Notes: generated from the letters alone by a model not told the origin. A stretch of 64,000 bases of DNA from Pseudeuparius sepicola (GCA_963920635.1 OY987302.1:31905278-31969277), one strand, 5' to 3'; positions 21,973 to 34,977 are shown, numbered from the stretch's first letter. Numbers and translations are program-made.

Positions 21973-22329
21973 ATGGAGGAGATCAGATTCTTTTTTGGTC
22001 GACAAGCAGTAAACAAAATAAGACAAGAAGTCGGGAGAGATGGTATTGCAAGAAATATGTTCGATCAGTGGTGCCTACATAAAAAAATATCGTGCTATAT
22101 ATTATACGTTGATGCTAAACCGGTTTCATTTGTCCTAATGTCAAAAATGGATTTCGACCCTTTAATCAAACACTCCAACCCGAAAAATCTCAATTTTGTT
22201 TTTACCCATGAAGAATGTCGTCGAAGAGGATATGCGTCAAAACTAGTGAATCATATTAAGAAAATTAATCAATTTACGGCTTTCTGTTCTAATACCAATT
22301 CAGAAAAACTTTTTGAAAAATGTTCATGA
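21973..22329 (+). pseudogene. GNAT-like ORF, left arm of copy B, prematurely stopped
   Basis: Nearly identical to the copy A left-arm ORF, with one N to I change in the middle (LNKHSN to LIKHSN). A small change after the LFEKCS segment creates a stop at 22,327-22,329, removing the last part of the frame. The acetyl-CoA motif RRRGYA remains. Two TATAAAAG repeats sit upstream at 21,859-21,939, as in copy A. Confidence 0.5.
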
Positions 22330-23619
22330 TTTTCTTACGGAGAAATAAATTATAACACCATTTATAAGATACCCATAATAAAATGTTTGTGTCAATTTTT
22401 CTTTTTTTTTTCACAAAACACCTCAAAATCGGGTCCATTGCCGAAATCCTCCAACATTGATGATACAGCAAGAAATTAGACGGCACCCTGATGTACGCCT
22501 CTGAAATCCGGGTGTCATCATACATCTGTGCTCCCACGATCCAGGTACGAGCGCGGCTGAGATATTTTGCATCGGAACCCTAGACGCGGCGGCGCTCCGT
22601 GGCGCCCGGCGTTTGCTGTGCAAGTCTCGATAAAAATTTTCGAGCGTCGCCGAGAAATTGAAGAACCACGTCGCATTTAACTGACAATCATACATGCGTT
22701 CGTTTCCTACTTCGAGGTAGAATGCAGGACGCAATAAAAAAATCGAAAATGTTTCACACCTTCAACAAAAATTTTTAATCGCAAATTACACGTACAGTTT
22801 CATATGGATATTAGTTATAAATAGGTTGAATTGTTCTTTTATATATATTTTTTAAATTGTAACAAAATTATATGCATTCGTTTTCCCACCACCTTTGAGG
22901 TAGAATGCAGGGCGCAGGAGGATTAGTGTTTGATCAAACATATTAGAGAGATACAAAGAATAGTGTAATTTAAAAAATATGGGATATTACCTTATAAGCT
23001 TATATTATGAAAGTATGGAATCACAAACAACCGTTTCGAGCTGCAGGGAGAGTCGCAAACTTGATAATATAAAATTCATTTTTTCATACAAATCCTAAAC
23101 AATATAGACTAGAAAAGATTAGAGTAAAAACTAGATGGGGTTGAAACCCAATCTTGAGAGAAACAAAACCATATGAAGGGTACACGGGAAAAACAGGCCA
23201 AGTCAATTTTTGTTGAAATTGGGATTACAATGCCATCTTGTGGTAAATTGTGTGCTCTTTCAAACCAACGTAATAGTCAGGGGAAAAACAGGCTAGGTCA
23301 CAATATACGTGTTACTTTAAAATACCCATACACGAGAAGAATAGGCTAAGTCAGCGCGGAACAGGGGAACAACAAGCTGTGTTTGCGCTGGCGTCTTTGT
23401 ACAATTATTACATCACAATAAAATCATTTTTCTCAAAAGTGAAGTTTGTGAAAATTTGTCTAACAATAATCAAGACCAAAACGAGCTATTTTTCATTATA
23501 TTTAAACAAAATTGCCAAATCCCACTGGTTAATAAACTTCACTATAAAATGTGCTATTTATTCACGATTAGTAACATATTGTGGCGTCGGGTAGATGAAT
23601 CGAGATTAAAATGGTGGAA

Positions 23620-23760
23620 GAAGATAACAGAAAGAAGTTGGGCTAATAAAAGCTGACTCCTATACAAAAGTATGCAATACCTATCATAATGACAGGTCAA
23701 GACTTGGTGGGGTGTGTTCAAAACAGGCTCTGGAAAAACGGCGGCCTTTTTACTACCCTA
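23620..23760 (+). pseudogene. DEAD-box helicase exon fragment, left arm of copy B
   Basis: Same captured exon, with Q motif starting at about 23,653 and the shifted motif I after it. The segment before the Q motif is kept as in the right arms, and by comparison with Vasa-type proteins carries at least two single-base insertions. Confidence 0.72.
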
Positions 23761-25385
23761 TCATCCACTAGATCGTTTCTGACCAAGCACCGCTCTTAAA
23801 AACTGAGAAATTTCTGTGTGAAATATCTCTGAAACGTTGTTTTTCATACAACACCGTACAATATATTGGAGAGGAAACAAAATTAATATCATAAAATGTA
23901 CTATTTAGGGATTGGAAAAGAAACAGAACCAAGCCGTAGAAAAATATTTAATTATGGCAGCGTAGGTAATAGAAGATTTTAACGATAAATACCATAGAGA
24001 TTTCCTTCCAAATTTCGCAGGATTTCCTCTCTAGAGAAAATATTTAAGCGATAGATATTATTAAAATAATAGCATGATAGCGTAGGTAATAGAGGATTTT
24101 AACTATGAATACCACAGAGGCTTCCTTCCAAATTTTCCGGGATTTCCTCCCTAGAGAAAGGATTTAAACATTAGATTTTATTAAAATGGTAGCATGGTAG
24201 CGTAGGTAATAGAAGATTTTAACGATGGTTACCACAGAGACTTCCTTCCAAAAGTGGAACCGTTTATCAATAACTCCACCGTGACTTTCTACCCCCTGCG
24301 ATTTTCGCTACCTAAAGCAAGCACTCTAAAAATTTTTCTAGAAAACACATAGCCTAAAAGTCTGCCTAATATCCTTACAGAGGTATCTTTTAATTAAAAA
24401 TATTATACTATTTTAGAAGAGTGCCTTTTCTGTAGCTCACACGTTAAAATGTTATTAATGAAACTTGTTCAAGATGAAGAATTAGGTAGGTGTAAAAAAA
24501 ATTTCAAAACCTTAGGCCCATTTTGACCCATTTTGACCTTCTAGCCGAGACGCCGCGATCAACGATTTTTAACCTGGATGCTGAACCTCATTCGTACCCC
24601 AAAATGTAAATTTTCAACATACACCCCAAAAGTTCAGCTTTTACCTTGGAAATATTTTTCGACTAAAAGAAAACACCGATACGAAATTTGAGTGCGCCCG
24701 GATAAAAATATCGACTTTTTTGTTTGTTTATGAAAGAATATTATGTCGCCTACAGAAATGCAAGCTGTTTAAATAAGCGATCAACAATGTATGCGGAGAA
24801 AGGTGCTTTTTTCGTGTCAATAAAATTCCTCGGACAATGCTGAAATAAGAACTGACTGTTTTTTAATTATGCAATGTATGTATGCTCTAGAACGAAATGC
24901 ACACCGAGCTACGGTGTAGAGGAGAAAGTAATGTAAGAAAGTTAGAAAAAATATACTTACCGATTTATATCTTTTTCATAGGATTCACTTTAATATTTCA
25001 GTTCTGACACGTTAAAATATCATTAAGGAAACTTGTTCAAGATGAAGAATTAGGTAGGTGTAAAAAATTCAAAACCTTAGGCCCATTTTGTTTTTTTAAA
25101 CTAATTTTTCACACCTAAAAAGTGACTTTTTTATAAGTTTTACGATAAAGCGGGATCTTATACTAACAGTATTTTGAACTAGCGACACTTACTATAGTGT
25201 AGGATCCCACAACTGAGGGAAACACCGTGAGGGAAACACCATTTTGTATTTTTTTCTTTTAAAATCTTAGATTATACTGAGACTTAGTTTTAGCGAAAGC
25301 GTTATTCTCAACGATAGATTGAATTATTGTGTGAGACCCACCTTCTAGCGGTAATGTGAAAGCATTATTGTAAACCATGTAAAAT

Positions 25386-25645
25386 GACTGCTAGCCTTGT
25401 TTATGGAATCCTTAGTTAGCCAATGTGTGACAGAGTCATAAGGATACGAGAGCAATAGTGGATACAAGCAACAGATGGTGCCAAAAATTAAAGTGGCCCA
25501 GTCATTGCCTACTAATTTTCTACTATTAAAATCTACCAAAAAACAGCTGGCCAACTTTATTTTTTGCAAAATCTGTCCCCTGTATCTACTTATGTCAGTG
25601 TCAGACATTGGCTACCTAGAGTATCCATAAACAAGGCTGCTAGTC
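25386..25645. repeat. MITE-like inverted repeat, left arm of copy B
   Basis: Equivalent of 7,602-7,861 with the same TIRs. Confidence 0.7.
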
Positions 25646-26285
25646 TTTAAAAACGGGAAGCATAGTAAAAAATACGTAAATTCAAACAAAACACTTGATT
25701 ATGTTTGTAACTTGAAAAATAATTAATATAGAATACGTTCCTAAGCTGAATAAAGCTATGAAAAGTATGGTATCACTTGAAAATTGGCAAGTTGCATTGA
25801 CAAACGGAAAAACTACTACAAGTATTTGAATGCCCCTGCTCGGAAGTAATTTGAACCAATATTTAGTTACATTTGTTTTGAATAAACGTGTCTGTGTGTG
25901 TGGGTGGAAAAGCGAGGGGAGAAAGCCATACATAATCGCCTCCGTGAGTCAATGAACAATGAGAAGAATTTCAGACCGGCATAAAAAATTGCTGGGGAGA
26001 CGCTAACTAAAAATAACCATATGTACAGACTGGCTCAAATAAGATAGAACTAAAGATTTTTTTTTCAGTAAAATATCTGAGTGATTTTTAAACTAATTTT
26101 TGTTCATTTTCGAAGTATAGTTTGAGAAAAAAAACTTTTTGAACGGATAATGTTGTTTATTAAGAATATGACTTATTTACAGGTTTACACAAATTTTTAC
26201 TTTAAAAATGAGCTAAGAACTAAATTTACAGATTTTTTGGTAAATAGTAGCTTAGTCTAACACATGTCAAATAACGAAATAACGA

Positions 26286-27123
26286 TTACATCAATTTTAA
26301 TTTTTTATAGCCATAGGGTACAGAATCGTAGTCTTCCGCACGACACCTTTTTCTAAAGTTAACGCGAAAGATTTTCTTTTCTTGTACGGTAACTACTTCG
26401 TGTTCTTTTGTGCGTCTGATGTTTGTCCCTGTTATATACACGGCGGGTTTTCCCGCAAAATCATGTATCTCAGTTTGGTGAAGTTTACCAGCTTTGAAGA
26501 GTCATACGTGATCCTAATACCCTTCGCCTTGCACACTTCATGGTATTTATTAGTGGAGGGTGTGTAGGCGAGTTAGGCGTACAGTTTAGGCCCACCAGAC
26601 GTAAATTCCGTAATATAAGTACCGGGGCCGAATTCCTCTAGTTCGTCGGTCATTTCACCCAAACTGCTTCCCGTGGTTATGTCATTTTCGCCAGGTTTTG
26701 ATACGTAGATAACGCTATCCGTATCGTAGTAAAGGACCCTCTCGCCCAGTTGCTCCAGGTAGCTGTACAGTTTGAGACGAGCTTGGGTTGTTGTGTAAGA
26801 AGCTATAGCTACATTTACGGTGGAAAGGGGGCTGAAGCTCTCTTCCTTAAATGACCAATTTACTATCAGCCTGGTTTCATTAATAGCGGTCGCTGTATTG
26901 ACATCTATCGCGGGATCCTGAAGCATGTTGAAAAATTCGTCAGGTTTGTTGATTATGCTCGTTTTTGTCTGGTTCTCTCTTTGTCCAAACTTGCTCCAAA
27001 AACTGTTAAGAATAAGCTTTGCCGAACATCTCAGTCCGGGGTTTTTGACATTTTTCGCAAACTCCAGCTGAATACCTTCGCTACTTAGGAATGCTTCTAT
27101 ATGCTCCAACAAAGCGGAAAAGG
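26286..27123 (-). pseudogene. Protein-primed type B DNA polymerase, C-terminal fragment (copy B loop)
   Basis: Same remnant as in copy A, truncated at the same arm junction and with the same stop after GGPKLYA. The catalytic YDTDS of motif C is present. The conserved Gly of motif B is changed to Ser (SFWSKFG against SFWGKFG in copy A). This shared decay shows the polymerase was already broken before the A/B duplication. Confidence 0.85.
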
Positions 27124-27174
27124 AAGCGTATTGTTTGAATTTACGTATTTTTTACTATGCTTCCCGTTTTTAAA

Positions 27175-27450
27175 GACTAGCAGCCTTGTTTATGGATACT
27201 CTAGTTAGCCAATGTCTGACACTGACATAAGGACATGACAGAAATAAAGTAGATACAGGGGACAGATTTTGCAAAAAATAAAGTTGGCCAGCTGTTTTTT
27301 GGTAGATTTTAATAGTAGAAAATTAGTAGGCAATGACTGGGCCACTTTAATTTTCGGCACCATCTGTTGCTTGTATCCAATATTGCTCTCGTATCCTTAT
27401 GACTGTCACACATTGGCTAACTAGGGATTCCATAAACAAGTCTAGCAGTC
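27175..27450. repeat. MITE-like inverted repeat, right arm of copy B
   Basis: Equivalent of 9,391-9,666. Confidence 0.7.
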
Positions 27451-29067
27451 ATTTTACATGGTTTACAATAATGCTTTCACATTACCACTAGAAGGTGGTT
27501 CTCACACAATAATTCAATCTATCGTTGAGAATAACGCTTTCGCTAAAACTAAGTCTCAGTACAACCTAAGATTTTAAAAGAAAAAATTACAAAATGGTGT
27601 TTCCCTCACGGTGTTTCCCTCAGTTGTGGGATCCTAAACTATAGTAAGTGTCGCTAGTTCAAAATACTGTTAGTATAAGATCCCGCTTTATCGTAAAACC
27701 TATAAAAAAGTCACTTCTTAGGTGTGAAAAATTAGTTTAAAAAAACAAAATGGGCCTAAGGTTTTGATTTTTTTTACACCTACCTAATTCTTCATCTTGA
27801 ACAAGTTTCCTTAATGACATTTTAACGTGTCAGAACTGAAATATTAAAGTGAATCCTATGAAAAAGATATAAATCGGTAAGTATATTTTTTCTAACTTTC
27901 TTACATTACTTTCTCCTCTACACCGTAGCTCGGTGTGCATTTCGTTCTAGAGCATATATACATTGCATTCTTAAAAAACAGTCAGTTCTTATTTCAGCAT
28001 TGTCCGAGGAATTTTATTGACATGAAAAAAGCACCTTTCTCCGCATACATTGTTGATCGCTTATTTAAACAGCTTGCATTTCTGTAGGCGACATAATATT
28101 CTTTCATAAACAAACAAAAAAGTCGATATTTTTATCCGGGCGCACTCAAATTTCATATCGGTGTTTTCTTTTAGTCGAAAAATATTTCCAAGGTAAAAGC
28201 TGAACTTTTGGGGTGTATGTTGAAAATTTACATTTTGGGGTAAGAATGAGGTTCAGAATCCAGGTTAAAAATAGTTGATCGCGGCGTCTCGGCTAGAAGG
28301 TCAAAATGGGCCTAAGGTTTTGAATTTTTTTTTACACCTACCTAATTCTTCATCTTGAACAAGTTTCATTAATAACATTTTAACGTGTGAGCTACAGAAA
28401 ATGCACTCTTCTAAAATAGTATAATATTTTTAATTAAAAGATACCTCTGTAAGGATATTAGGCAGACTTTTAGGCTATGTGTTTTCTAGAAAAATTGTTA
28501 GAGTGCTTGCTTTAGGTAGCGAAAATCGCAGGGGGTAGAAAGTCACGGTGGAGTCATTGATAAACGGTTCCACTTTTGGAAGGAAGTCTCTGTGGTAATC
28601 ATAGTTAAAATCTTCTATTACCTACGCTACCATGCTACCATTTTAATAAAATCTAATGTTTAAATCCTTTCTCTAGGGAGGAAATCCCGGAAAATTTGGA
28701 AGGAAGCCTCTGTGGTATTCATAGTTAAAATCCTCTATTACCTACGCTATCATGCTATTATTTTAATAATATCTATCGCTTAAATATTTTCTCTAGAGAG
28801 GAAATCCTGCGAAATTTGGAAGGAAATCTCTATGGTATTTATCGTTAAAATCTTCTATTACCTACGCTGCCATAATTAAATATTTTTCTACGGCTTGGTT
28901 CTGTTTCTTTTCCAATCCCTAAATAGTACATTTTATGATATTAATTTTGTTTCCTCTCCAATATATTGTACGGTGTTGTATGAAAAACAACGTTTCAGAG
29001 ATATTTCACACAGAAATTTCTCAGTTTTTAAGAGCGGTGCTTGGTCAGAAACGATCTAGTGGATGAT

Positions 29068-29200
29068 GGGGTAGTAAAAAGGCCGCCGTTTTTCCAGAGC
29101 CTGTTTTGAACACACCCCACCAAGTCTTGACCTGTCATTATGATAGGTATTGCATACTTTTGTATAGGAGTCAGCTTTTGTTAGCCCAACTTCTTTCTGT
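29068..29200 (-). pseudogene. DEAD-box helicase exon fragment, right arm of copy B
   Basis: Mirror of 23,620-23,760. The sequence carries the same frame-shifting extra base between the Q motif and motif I. Confidence 0.72.
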
Positions 29201-30449
29201 TATCTTCTTCCACCATTTTAATCTCGATTCATCTACCCGACGCCACAATATGTTACTAATCGTGAATAAATAGCACATTTTATAGTGAAGTTTATTAACC
29301 AGTGGGATTTGGCAATTTTGTTTAAATATAATGAAAAATAGCTCGTTTTGGTCTTGATTATTGTTAGACAAATTTTCGCAAACTTCACTTTTGAGAAGAA
29401 TGATTATATTGTGATGTAATGGTTGTACAAAGACGCCAGCGCAAACACGATCACGATAATTAACTGCTAACCTTAAACAAAACAGCTGATGATTTTATGC
29501 GATTTTTATTATGACTTGGCTTGTTGTTCCCCTGTTCCGCGCTGACTTAGCCTATTCTTCTCGTGTATGGGTATTTTAAAGTAATACGTATATTGTGACC
29601 TAGCCTGTTTTTCCCCTGACTATTACGTTGGTTTGAAAGAGCACACAATTTACCACAAGATGGCATTGTAATCCCAATTTCAACAAAAACTGACTTGGCC
29701 TGTTTTTCCCGTGTACCCTTCATATGGTTTTGTTTCTCTCAAGATTGGGTTTCAACCCCAGTGGCGAAAGTAGGAAGGCCCGAACTTGCATTATCTAGTT
29801 TTTACTCTAATCTTTTCTAGTCTATATTCTTTAGGATTTGTATGAAAAAATGAATTTTATATTATCAAGTTTGCGACTCTCCCTGCAGCTCGAAACGGTT
29901 GTTTGTGATTCCATACTTTCATAATATAAGCTTATAAGGTAATATCCCATATTTTTTAAATTACACTATTCTTTGTATCTCTCTAATATGTTTGATCAAA
30001 CACTAATCCTCCTGCGCCCTGCATTCTACCTCAAAGGTGGTGGGAAAACGAATGCATATAATTTTGTTACAATTTAAAAAATATATATAAAAGAACAATT
30101 CAACCTATTTATAACTAATATCCATATGAAACTGTACGTGTAATTTGCGATTAAAAATTTTTGTTGAAGGTGTGAAACATTTTCGATTTTTTTTATTGCG
30201 TCCTGCATTCTACCTCGATGTAGGAAACGAACGCATGATGATTGTCAGTTAAATGCGACGTGGTTCTTCAATTTCTCGGCCACGCTCGTAACTTTTTATC
30301 GAGACTTGCACAGCAAATGCCGGGCGCCACGGAGCGCCGCCGCGTCTAGGGTTCCGATGCAAAATATCTCAGCCGCGCTCGTACCTGGATCGTGGGAGCA
30401 CAGATGTTTGATGACACCCGGATTTCAGAGGCGTACATCAGGGTGTCGT

Positions 30450-30771
30450 CTAATTTCTTGCTGAATCATCTATGTTGGAGGATTTTCGGCAATGGACCCG
30501 ATTTTGAGGTGTTTTGTGGGGAAAAAAAAGAAAAAGTGGGAAAAAAAAAAGAAAAAGTGAAACATAAATGGTGTTATAATTTATTTCTCCGTAATTAATA
30601 CATGAACATTTTTCAAAAAGTTTTTCTGAATTGGTATTAGAACAGAAAGCCGTAAATTGATTAATTTTCTTAATATGATTCACTAGTCTTGACGCATATC
30701 CTCTTCGACGATATTCTTCATGGATAAAAACAAAATTGAGATTTTTCGGGTTGGAGTGTTTGTTTAAAGGC
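30450..30771 (-). pseudogene. GNAT-like ORF, right arm of copy B, N-terminal half deleted
   Basis: Only the C-terminal half remains, from the LNKHSNPKN segment through the RRRGYASR loop. At 30,771 it joins sequence that lies about 470 bp further out in copy A (12,987 joined to about 13,460). The open frame continues through the junction into unrelated arm sequence, making a chimeric reading frame without meaning. Confidence 0.6.
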
Positions 30772-31624
30772 AAAAAGGACGAAAATCCGTCGAAATATGA
30801 AAAACGATTCCCTAGAAATTGGCCAAAAGCTAGCGCCCATACACCACGACGGCGAGTATGCGACGCCCCACGTAGCGAGGCATCTCCGGGCAACTTGACG
30901 GTGGCGCGGCGGCCAGATTTCAACAAACGAAGTGGCGCGCAATGCGTCGAAAGGCCGAGATGCTTCCATCTCGAGCGGCGATTTGCATGTGACGAAACAC
31001 CGGTGGCTCTCCCACGTGGGCGTTTTGAAGGCATCTCCGTTGGAAATGCCTGATTTCTTAGAATCGCGATAGGTTCCTATATTTGTTTACTTTTTACCAG
31101 CAAAACGGGTCAATCGGTGTCATCGCTATGTTGTATGATATATATTTTTTATTAGTAATCTATTAACGTCTGTAGTAGCATGGGTGTTATTTTGTAAACA
31201 ATAGAAGATTTGGCACCTAGTTTTTATTCGGACTTAATTAGGTAAGATGTTCGAATCCTGCTACGATTTTTGTCGAGGTGAACCCCTCGGCCTGCCTGAT
31301 TTCTTAGAATCGCGATAGGCACCTATATTTGTTTACTTTATTTGCCAGCAAAACGGGTCAATTTAGCGGTGTCATCGCTATGTAGGTATCGGCTGCAAAA
31401 GGACAAAAATCCGTCGAATTTTAAATTATAACGAAAGAAATTGGAAATTGCCGCGGCCAGGAGACCTCGGGGCCGGAGATATTTAGTCTCGAGACGCGTC
31501 GACGGTTGGCGATGGTCTTAGGTTCGAATCCGCGATGTTTGCCATGACGTCAGCAACGATTTGTCCAGAGGTTAGGGGCTGACTGGCTGGTATTCTTCTA
31601 GATTCTAGCTTACAATATTATTTT

Positions 31625-31687
31625 GCGTCGATGGTTGACCAGAGCGTCGGATTGGTCTTAGGTTCGATTCTTAGTGCGACTTTTTTT
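31625..31687 (+). ncRNA. tRNA-like unit at palindrome tip (copy B right)
   Basis: Same unit, with GGTTCGATTC kept and T7 at 31,681. A change in the A-box-like part (GGTTGACC) and another after the B box show drift. Confidence 0.4.
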
Positions 31688-31864
31688 GGCCCCATGACGG
31701 GTCAACGACTGGCCCAGAGGTTAGGACAGCGGTTAGTCGGGGCGGAAGGTTAGTCGGGGTCAAGCGTGTTGCGATAGGTCAGGTGGCCAGCCCACTGCCG
31801 GCGAAGGTCACGCGGCTTTGCGGGCGTCCGCGGACAGGCGGTCTCAAGTGCGGGGATACCTACT

Positions 31865-31870
31865 ACCGGA
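31865..31870 (+). repeat. 6-bp target site duplication of copy B (right)
   Basis: ACCGGA directly after the CCTACT terminus. It pairs with 20,829-20,834. Confidence 0.8.
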
Positions 31871-33559
31871 GTCTTGTTGGCCCAATGATAATGTCACTGA
31901 TGAGGTCACTGACTGACTGACAGAGGTCAAATCAGAATCGAAATCTTTTGTTGTTACAAATGTAATACCTACTTTTCCATTCGAGGATTTTTCTAATCTG
32001 AACAGGCTAGTACGAATTGTAGCGATCATTTTACGATTTAAAAATAATTGTCTGTATCCACAAAACAAAGAGCATGGTTCTATAAGTGCAGTTGAATTTG
32101 ATAGTGCACTCTTAAGATTAATAGGTATATCCCAAGCAAACACATTTGCAAAGGAACTCGAAATTTTGAAACAAAGTCGCGATCTTAGTAAACGAAGCAA
32201 ACTTGTCAAATTGCATCCTTTTATCGATGATATAGGTTTGATTCGAGTTGGAGGTCGCCTGAGAAATACTGACTGACTTTAGCAAAAAACATCCTATAGT
32301 ATTATCTTCAAAACACTGGTTGACTAAGTTAATATTTGAAAACGAACACCGTCGCTTATTACATGTTGGTCCAGAACAATTACTAGCTAACATCCGCGAA
32401 AGATATTGGCCGATTTCAGGACGTAACTTAGCGAAGGCTACTGTTCACAAATGTTTCAGGTGCTATAGATTCAAAGCAAAAAATGTTCAGCCAATGATGG
32501 GCGATTTACCTTCTAATAGATTTTTGACTTATTTCCCTTTTCAGGCAACAGGTACAGATTATTGCGGTCCTTTTCTTATAAAGAATAGAATGGGTCGAGG
32601 ATGCAAATTATTAAAATGTTATGTCTGTCTCTTTGTTTGCCTTAGTACAAAATGTATCCATCTTGAACTTGTGACCGATATCTCGACAGATGCCTTTTTA
32701 TTGGCTTTAAAGCGGTTTGTATCTCATCGAGGAAAACCTCAACATCTGTATTCAGATAACGGCAGAAACTATGTAGATGCTAATAGGGTGCTTCACGAAC
32801 TGGGAGAATTTCTTCTCAAGAAACATCCAGACTTACAAAGTTCAGTAAACAGTGACGGTATAAACTGGCATTTTATTCCTGCCTACTCGCCAAACTTCGG
32901 CGGGTTATGGGAAGCGGGGGTAAAATGTGTCAAACATCATTTGAACCGTGTAATGGGGAAGGCAAACTTGACGTTTGAAGAGTTGACAACCTTGTTGTGC
33001 AAAATTGAGGCTATCCTGAATTCCAGACCTCTCTCTCCCTTATCCTCCAACCCTTCGGATCCCTATCCCTTGACACCCGCTCACTTTTTAATCGGACGAC
33101 CATTAACTGCCATGATTGAGCCCAATCTACAAAACGTTCCTGAAAACCGACTGTCTCGCTACCAGAGAATAGAACAATTACGACAACACTTTTGGGCAAG
33201 GTGGCACAAGGACTACATATCAGAACTCCAGCAACGTTCCAAATGGACATCTGATTGTGGCAAACTGGAACAAGGAACATTGGTTCTCATCAAAGAAGAC
33301 CATTCTCACCCCCTAGACTGGCGTTTGGGCACACTAGTGGAGGTTTTTCCAGGCAAGGACAATGTTAGTCGCGTAGCCTCCATCCAAACAGCCAGAGGAA
33401 CGATCAAGAGAGCGGCATCGAAGATATGCCCTCTGCCTCACCACGATTAAACCAAGCAATGTTTTATCCCTTAAGCCTTTATAATGTTGCTTAAGGTGAT
33501 GACAATGTGTACATAGTATTTGTGTTAAAAGACATTATAGCCTTTCAAGGGCGGGGGTA
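31871..33559 (+). pseudogene. BEL/Pao pol 3' part, second copy: integrase with intact DDE
   Basis: Continuation of the pol begun at 18,882. The integrase frame to 33,450 is 376 codons and closely matches the first copy, but keeps the second catalytic Asp (LYSDNGRN) as well as the TGTDYCGPF Asp and the LWEAG Glu. The TGAC duplication upstream (about 32,276) breaks the frame, as in the first copy. A purine tract precedes the LTR at 33,560. Confidence 0.85.
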
Positions 33560-33820
33560 TGTTTTGGACTATATGACTATCTGCAACTAGCAAATCATGC
33601 GTCATTGTAATGTGTGTTGCCTATGGTTGGCTCTCATCGCATAGAAGAAGAAGAGCCGCAGAGCGCAAGACGCCGACCAGTACAGTACAAAAAAAGAAGC
33701 TCACGTGTCTTAGCAACAAGTAACAAGAAAACGTAAAACCGCGAGAATCGCACGCTTTTTCCGACCGGTAAGTGCACCCCGACTAAGCCCATACGTGTTA
33801 GCAACCTAAATTCCGCAACA
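33560..33820 (+). repeat. BEL/Pao 3' LTR, end of tandem array
   Basis: Matches 16,248-16,508 with very few differences and ends CCGCAACA, followed by unrelated flank (ACCTATATC...). It marks the right border of the tandem array. Confidence 0.7.
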
Positions 33821-33822
33821 TA

Positions 33823-34226
33823 ACCTATATCTTTGACCTAATCATATAAGCGAGAGGTATAGTAAATGAGCCTGCTCTCGTACGTGTACATACATTGTCA
33901 TAGGGACTCCTCCCTGAAATCAAGTTTATGCAGTCTGCTATAATACTTACTTATATGGATATTAAGCAAAAACTTAAGGTAACATAAGCTACGTCGGCAG
34001 AAGCAAATCACAAAAGAGGGGTCTAGCTTTAGCCTGTGCTTCACCTCAACATCTTGGAACCTCCTTTCAGGGTCTGTGAACCCATCTTTTCGCAGATAAC
34101 TGGGACTCGTATGGATGTGATTTGAATGACGAAGGAGAATATAGGCAATGCTTTTGCTGTTCGCTTTCATTTAAACGGTGGCTTCACCAAAGGCACCCCT
34201 AGGTATTAGGGCTAAAAATAGCAAAG
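33823..34226 (+). repeat. Direct repeat, unit 1 (about 400 bp)
   Basis: From ACCTATATCTTTGACCT to GGGCTAAAAATAGCAAAG. It repeats at 34,588-34,977 with moderate divergence and small indels. No convincing coding frame. The identity of the family is unknown. Confidence 0.8.
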
Positions 34227-34587
34227 TAACCCCACTCTACACGCGAGAGAAAACCAAAACAATACTATTACGAGAAAAATTGTACGAAGAATTTCTAATA
34301 AAGATCAGTTTCTCACTACCATTGGCCTACTTATTTTTAAGGAGCTTTCAAGCACGATTTAACTAATAAAAAAATGATAATGATCGAGATTTGCCTATTT
34401 TTAATATTTGGGCTTAAACGTCAATTATGAACGTAACATAATTTTAGACATAACATTATTATGCTAACTAGGAAGACTAAGTCTGCATGTATGAAACATC
34501 TATTTCCATTTTGATAATTTTCTCATTGGATAAGTAGGCACAGCCTACGACTGAAGCCCAGATGAATGCCATATTCAATTCAACCTG

Positions 34588-34977
34588 ACCTATATCTTTG
34601 ACCTAGTCATATAAGCGAGAGGTATAGTAGATGAGCCTGCTCTTGTACATTGTACATATATAAGGACTCCTACCTGAAATCAAATTTATGCAGTCGGCTA
34701 TAATACTTATATGAATATTAAGCAAAAATGTAAGGTAACGTAAGCTACGTCAACAGAAGCAAATCACAAAAGGGAGGTTTAGCTTTAGCCTGTGCTTCAC
34801 CTCAACATGTTGGAACCTCCTTTCAGGGTCTGCGAACCTACCTTTTTGCAGATAGGAATTTATGAATGTGCTTTAAACAACAAAGGAGACTATAGGTAAT
34901 GCTTTTGCTGCTCGCTTTCATTTAAACGGGGGCTTCACCAAAGGCACCCCTAGGTATTAGGGCTAAAAATAGCAAAG
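34588..34977 (+). repeat. Direct repeat, unit 2
   Basis: Second copy of the 33,823-34,226 unit. The spacer 34,227-34,587 is AT-rich with no feature. Confidence 0.8.

Larger units (their letters stand above)
14556..31864 (+). repeat. Tandem duplication unit (BEL 3' pol - LTR - BEL 5' - palindromic element)
   Basis: The array before 14,555 and this unit have the same order and the same element-in-pol junction. The next partial unit begins at 31,865. Copies A and B share one insertion site, and left-arm and right-arm variants are shared between copies. This fits LTR-LTR unequal exchange after the palindromic element inserted. The unit length is about 17.3 kb. Confidence 0.75.
20835..31864. mobile_element. 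Polinton/Maverick-like giant palindromic element, copy B (complete, 11,030 bp)
   Basis: Complete second copy. It begins AGTAGGTATCC at 20,835 and ends GGATACCTACT at 31,864, flanked on both sides by ACCGGA (20,829-20,834 and 31,865-31,870). Removing the element and one duplication rejoins the BEL pol reading frame, which supports these boundaries. Left arm 20,835 to about 25,696, loop about 25,697-27,123, right arm about 27,124-31,864. Compared with copy A it lacks the mariner insertion. It has a deletion of about 470 bp in the right arm at 30,771 that removes the start of the GNAT ORF, and small deletions in the left arm near 21,400, 23,136 and 23,378. Confidence 0.78.
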
